A stretch of DNA of 64,000 bases from Bacteroides oleiciplenus YIT 12058. GTDB lineage: Bacteria; Bacteroidota; Bacteroidia; Bacteroidales; Bacteroidaceae. The DNA is taken from the NCBI RefSeq assembly GCF_000315485.1, contig NZ_JH992942.1:598028-662027 (forward strand), read 5' to 3'. Within the stretch, counting starts at the first letter, position 1; every line of letters begins with the position of its first letter. Under the pieces are notes generated by a model. It saw only the letters and a list, made by a program, of their open reading frames with translations. It was not told the origin of the DNA and ran no database searches. This document shows positions 61,171 to 64,000 of the stretch, one piece after another. Made by a program: the position numbers and the translations under genes.

Positions 61171-62269
61171 TAGTCAAATACTTGAGAGATGATTTTCGAT
61201 CATTATCCAAAATTGTTTGGACTTCAATATAATTAATAGGATTGCGCCATTTATCGGATTCTTTTAAATAGAATTTATATGCCAAATGATAATGCCCAAG
61301 TAAATCATAAATTCTTGAATTCTGCGAATTTAAATCTTCATCACTGAAACGAAGAAGTTCAACAAAATCAATAGATAAGTTTATAGATATGGCTGTTGCA
61401 TGAAATGAGTCTGTACAGACTAATGTTGCATGTTTAATTAAGTAAACAAATTCCTTAGGACCGGCATCTTTATATATTTTTGCATCCATAAAGCTGAATT
61501 CGGAATTCTCTTCAGCAGGTATTATAATAATATCATAAATTTTTGATTTCTCTTTTATATCTTTCAATTGATTGAAATAGAATTCATTGTTTCCGATAAG
61601 ATAACAAAGAATATATTTCTTAGGTAATGAGAAATCAATATTTGCACTTTCTGACAATAACTTCCAATCATATGGAAGTAACAAAAAGGTGGGGTCTAAC
61701 ACTTGTTGTATGTCATCTCGATTTAATAAATCTGATAAAGCATTAACGGCAGATTCTTCTCTCACGCCAATATAGGCAAAATCAGAAAGTAGCGATTTCA
61801 CGCTTGATATATATAGTTTGGGGATAAAGGGGCTACCAAGGCTTGAAGCATAAGCTATACGCTTTCGATTTCTAGCAAAGTCAAGGAAGTAGAATGGATT
61901 GAAAAAATACCTCGTATTCCATATCTGATCACTTCCTGTGATAAAAATGTCTGTTTCAGATAATAATCTTTCATACTGTTTTTTTGTATAAACCTCCTTT
62001 GTACGGTAGTAATCTTTTTGAAAATTGTAAACTTTGCGTAATTTTGGTGTTACAAAGTATAAGCACTTTCTCTTTAGTCGCAAAATACCGAGTAAATAGA
62101 GTAAATATTTTACTGTTGACTTTAAGCCGGATTTGAAGGAGAAAAAATTTAAAAAAAACACTTCATAGCCTAAATCCTCTAATTTCCTATACAGCGCATA
62201 AGATTGTAAAATAGTACCATAGTTACCTTTGCCTAACCATGTTACTAATGCTATTGTTCTTTTCTTCAT
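61154..62269 (-). CDS. Polysaccharide pyruvyl transferase family protein (copy 2)
   Basis: A 371-residue relative of 53903-55030: WLGKGNYGTILQSYALYRKL, DIFITGSDQIWNTRYFFNP, IGVREESAVNALSDLL, VLDPTFLLLPYDW, and ATLVCTDSFHATAISINLSIDF with the S-F-H-A-T motif. Same fold and likely the same reaction type as copy 1, but with clearly diverged sequence, so it probably modifies another sugar. First gene after rmlC in this locus. Confidence 0.84.
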   Translation of the reverse strand: MKKRTIALVTWLGKGNYGTILQSYALYRKLEDLGYEVFFLNFFSFKSGLKSTVKYLLYLLGILRLKRKCLYFVTPKLRKVYNFQKDYYRTKEVYTKKQYERLLSETDIFITGSDQIWNTRYFFNPFYFLDFARNRKRIAYASSLGSPFIPKLYISSVKSLLSDFAYIGVREESAVNALSDLLNRDDIQQVLDPTFLLLPYDWKLLSESANIDFSLPKKYILCYLIGNNEFYFNQLKDIKEKSKIYDIIIIPAEENSEFSFMDAKIYKDAGPKEFVYLIKHATLVCTDSFHATAISINLSIDFVELLRFSDEDLNSQNSRIYDLLGHYHLAYKFYLKESDKWRNPINYIEVQTILDNDRKSSLKYLTNAIEK

Positions 62270-62349
62270 TATATTTACAAAATTGAAATAAAAAACGTAT
62301 GTGTTAAATTGTCAAAATCTCTTGTAGGATATGCCTGCTCTTGAATTTA

Positions 62350-62922
62350 TCACTCGTAAAGATCAATATGGTAGTCAAAAAGACTCTTGAAATCTCTCAA
62401 TAACGCATGTTTCGTGTCTTTCTCGCTAAGTATCGCTTTATCAACCGGTATTTTCCAGTCTATTCCTATATCTCCATCCAAGATACTGATTCCACCGTCA
62501 GCTTGCGGAGCATAATAGTTATCACATTTGTATTGAAATACAGCTACTTCGCTCAGTACGGCAAAACCATGGGCAAAACCTCTGGGAATAAAGAATTGAA
62601 GATGATTATCTTCCGACAGTTCTACGGCTACATACTCACCGTATGTAGGCGAACCTTTACGGATATCTACCGCCACATCCAGCACGCTGCCTTTTACGCA
62701 ACGCACCAGTTTACTTTGTGCAAAGGGTGGCTTCTGAAAATGAAGTCCACGCATCACTCCGTAAGATGACATACTCTCATTGTCCTGCACGAAATTCACT
62801 TTGCGCACTTTCTCTTCGAATTCCCGTTGGGAAAAAGACTCGAAGAAATAACCGCGTGCGTCCTTGAGAAGGCGTGGCTCAATGATGGCCAAACCCTCTA
62901 CGTTTGTCTTTTGTATAAACAC
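62350..62922 (-). CDS. rmlC: dTDP-4-dehydrorhamnose 3,5-epimerase
   Basis: A 190-residue cupin-type RmlC. IEPRLLKDARGYFFESFSQREF near 14-35; VQDNESMSSYGVMRGLHFQKPP with the catalytic His; LVRCVKGSVLDVAVDIRKGSPTYG; FFIPRGFAHGFAVLSE; and DGDIGIDWKIP near the end. It makes the L-sugar step of dTDP-rhamnose. Leads the polysaccharide locus on the minus strand. rmlA-rmlB are at 34.7-36.8 kb, so dTDP-rhamnose synthesis here is split across the chromosome; rmlD is not in view. Confidence 0.93.
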   Translation of the reverse strand: MFIQKTNVEGLAIIEPRLLKDARGYFFESFSQREFEEKVRKVNFVQDNESMSSYGVMRGLHFQKPPFAQSKLVRCVKGSVLDVAVDIRKGSPTYGEYVAVELSEDNHLQFFIPRGFAHGFAVLSEVAVFQYKCDNYYAPQADGGISILDGDIGIDWKIPVDKAILSEKDTKHALLRDFKSLFDYHIDLYE

Positions 62923-63234
62923 TGTTTTTTAAAAGATGAAAGGTTTTATTTTAAAGATATATAGGGTATAGAAACCTTCGGATTGAAAATCCTGATGCTT
63001 ATGAGTGGCGGATAGCATATCCGCCAGAACGGATAACCTTGTCGCCCCATCCGGTTCCGAATATATGTTTTATGAGATAACTCCATAAATAACAGATTTT
63101 TATTATAGAAAATGTACGGAATTAAAATGAATACCGAAAAAAGTTTCAGAGAATATTTCCTGCTTACAGGATTTCTTTATAGCTATTTTATCTCTTCAAT
63201 AAAAGGGCTGGCCTTATCAACTGGCATCCTTCCC
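62923..63234. other. Leader/intergenic region upstream of the polysaccharide locus
   Basis: 312 bases without a gene. Contains the perfect hairpin GGCGGATA-gca-TATCCGCC (63007-63025) and GGATT-ttc-AATCC (about 62979-62991). A -7-like TATATCTTTA lies on the minus strand (about 62950-62960), matching the consensus poorly. No long inverted repeats of the kind that flank invertible capsule promoters were found. Confidence 0.4.
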
Positions 63235-63663
63235 TTATTTTCTTTCCCTCCCCCTCGTCATCAGCATATTATTAATCTGTTGCCTCACATTATCTACCTT
63301 TGCCCCCGACGTCAGCCGGGAGGCGAAAGGAAGAAGAACCTCGATGAAGGCGCCTTTCACTACTGTGTCCTTGCCCACACCGGGCTCGCTGAGCATGATG
63401 CTCACCACACCGGCCAGATCGTGAGCGGTGGTGCATTCGCCCAAGAGGCGGGTGTACTCATGCACTTTTTTCACGTCGGGCACGTAAGTGAAGAGGTGGC
63501 ACTCGTCATCATTCAGACTTTCAATGCCCGCAGTTGCTTCGGGACGGATGGCGACCTCGGCAAACTGATCGCCGTAAAAGTTCTGAACGGCGGTAGCACC
63601 CGTGGGGACTATCATGTTCGTACCGCCGAATATTTTTATCTCTATTTCCGGTTTGTCGTTCAT
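63235..63663 (-). CDS. Unknown small protein
   Basis: A 142-residue protein from MNDKPEIEIKIFGGTNMIVP (63663). GGAGAG lies about 12 bases before this ATG, a better site than the earlier in-frame Met codons at 63684 and 63723. No membrane segment or signal peptide. Recognisable stretches: TAVQNFYGDQFAEVAI, HLFTYVPDVKKVHEYTRLLG, LAGVVSIMLSEPGVGKDTVV and FIEVLLPFASRLTSGAKVDNVRQQIN. Family not recognised. Its GC content is higher than the adjoining polysaccharide locus, and it lies next to a divergent VirE-N-like gene. Confidence 0.65.
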   Translation of the reverse strand: MNDKPEIEIKIFGGTNMIVPTGATAVQNFYGDQFAEVAIRPEATAGIESLNDDECHLFTYVPDVKKVHEYTRLLGECTTAHDLAGVVSIMLSEPGVGKDTVVKGAFIEVLLPFASRLTSGAKVDNVRQQINNMLMTRGRERK

Positions 63664-63804
63664 AGTTATATTTTCTCTCTCCATTTTTATCTTTTCTTCT
63701 TGGCTTGTTTCATTTATTTTCAATGAATTATCAACGAATGCTCAATGAATGTAAACACTTTGTAAACGCCTGTATGAGTGTTGTATAAGACGGGATGTAT
63801 GCTG

Positions 63805-63812
63805 TATCTTTG
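63805..63812 (+). promoter_or_regulatory. -7 element for the VirE-N-like gene
   Basis: TATCTTTG with a TTG 21 bases upstream; 56 bases before the ATG at 63869. Confidence 0.6.
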
Positions 63813-63868
63813 TTGACATAAATCTGATGAATATAAAATATATCTTTAATTAAATTAGAATCAACGTC

Positions 63869-64000
63869 ATGAAAGAATATATCATGTCTTTTTTCAATGC
63901 TCCCGTCACTAATAAAGTACCTGCGGGAGTGTGCAGTGTGGCAGGGCTTCATGCCTACATTTCTTCCGATTCTCATCTGGAGGAGATGACGCAGAGAGTA
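63869..64000 (+). CDS. Start of a VirE-N/BT4734-like protein (partial, runs off the window)
   Basis: The visible 44 residues read MKEYIMSFFNAPVTNKVP, then AGVCSVAGLHAYISSDSH and LEEMTQRV. The pattern of a phenylalanine-rich start, N-K-x-P, L-x-x-x-I and a short acidic helix is that of the N-terminal domain of VirE-type primase/helicase-like proteins (BT4734-like, often with DUF3987), which commonly lie beside capsule loci and mobile DNA in Bacteroides. Only the first domain's edge is seen, so the call is tentative. Confidence 0.5.
   Translation, partial: MKEYIMSFFNAPVTNKVPAGVCSVAGLHAYISSDSHLEEMTQRV

Noticed and set aside
62923..63234. Invertible promoter before the polysaccharide locus
   Set aside because: Only short hairpins (8 bp or less) are present; no pair of distant inverted repeats was seen.
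63112..63726. 204-codon plus-strand frame near the right end
   Set aside because: Antisense to the small unknown gene at 63235-63663, which has a ribosome site and better protein character.
1..64000. tRNA and rRNA genes
   Set aside because: No cloverleaf-like GGTTCGAATCC patterns with matching acceptor stems or rRNA segments were noticed on either strand.

Overview
The window is chromosomal DNA of a gut-type Bacteroides (Bacteroidota). Direct signs are the repeated Bacteroides promoter -7 element TAnnTTTG just upstream of many genes, weak or absent Shine-Dalgarno sites, a hybrid two-component system fused to an AraC domain, TonB receptors with carboxypeptidase-like N-terminal domains, many lipoboxes, and a BtuG-type vitamin B12 operon. 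The exact species cannot be fixed from the sequence alone. No rRNA, tRNA, insertion sequence or CRISPR array was recognised.

Layout. 0-6 kb: end of an ECF sigma factor with a coupled membrane protein, a histidine-rich small membrane protein, a TonB receptor and an RsmF-like rRNA methyltransferase. 6-12.6 kb: a B12 uptake operon (btuB-btuG-btuF-btuC-btuD, minus strand) behind a cobalamin riboswitch. 12.7-15 kb: a serpin lipoprotein and an unknown lipoprotein. 15.2-23 kb: a heavy-metal RND efflux operon (small His/Cys protein, CusB-, CusA- and CusC-like) beside an RclA-like flavoprotein. 23-30 kb: ABC-F ATPase, stand-alone receiver, DUF4143-type ATPase, unknown lipoprotein and CCA/poly(A) polymerase-type enzyme. 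29.5-34 kb: a Pit phosphate transporter with a PhoU-like tail and polyphosphate kinase. 34-42 kb: two phosphoesterases, rmlA-rmlB, menA and a large receiver/PPDK-N protein. 42-51 kb: an amino-sugar locus (hybrid sensor, ROK kinase, NagB-like protein, FucP/NagP-type transporter, GH18-ThuA fusion lipoprotein). 51-63 kb: an AT-rich minus-strand surface polysaccharide locus with RmlC, flippase, polymerase, glycosyltransferases, an acetyltransferase, and two each of pyruvyltransferase-family and F420-hydrogenase-beta-like proteins. 63.2-64 kb: a small unknown gene and the start of a VirE-N-like gene.

The most unusual signal is non-coding. Three intergenic regions (about 979-1190, 24719-24840 and 37786-37971) carry degenerate, dyad-symmetric units spaced almost exactly 22 bp apart. 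All have a GAAACT/AGTTTC core, and all lie between divergently transcribed genes and upstream of both promoters. Unit sequence differs between loci but period, core and placement are shared. I know of no named system that explains them. Other items worth attention are a perfect hairpin over the rclA-like start codon, two families of AT-rich interspersed repeats (one supplies the 3' end of ppk), a GH18-ThuA fusion beside a NagB-like protein with altered active-site residues, and the paired pyruvyltransferase/F420-hydrogenase-like genes in an organism not known to make F420.
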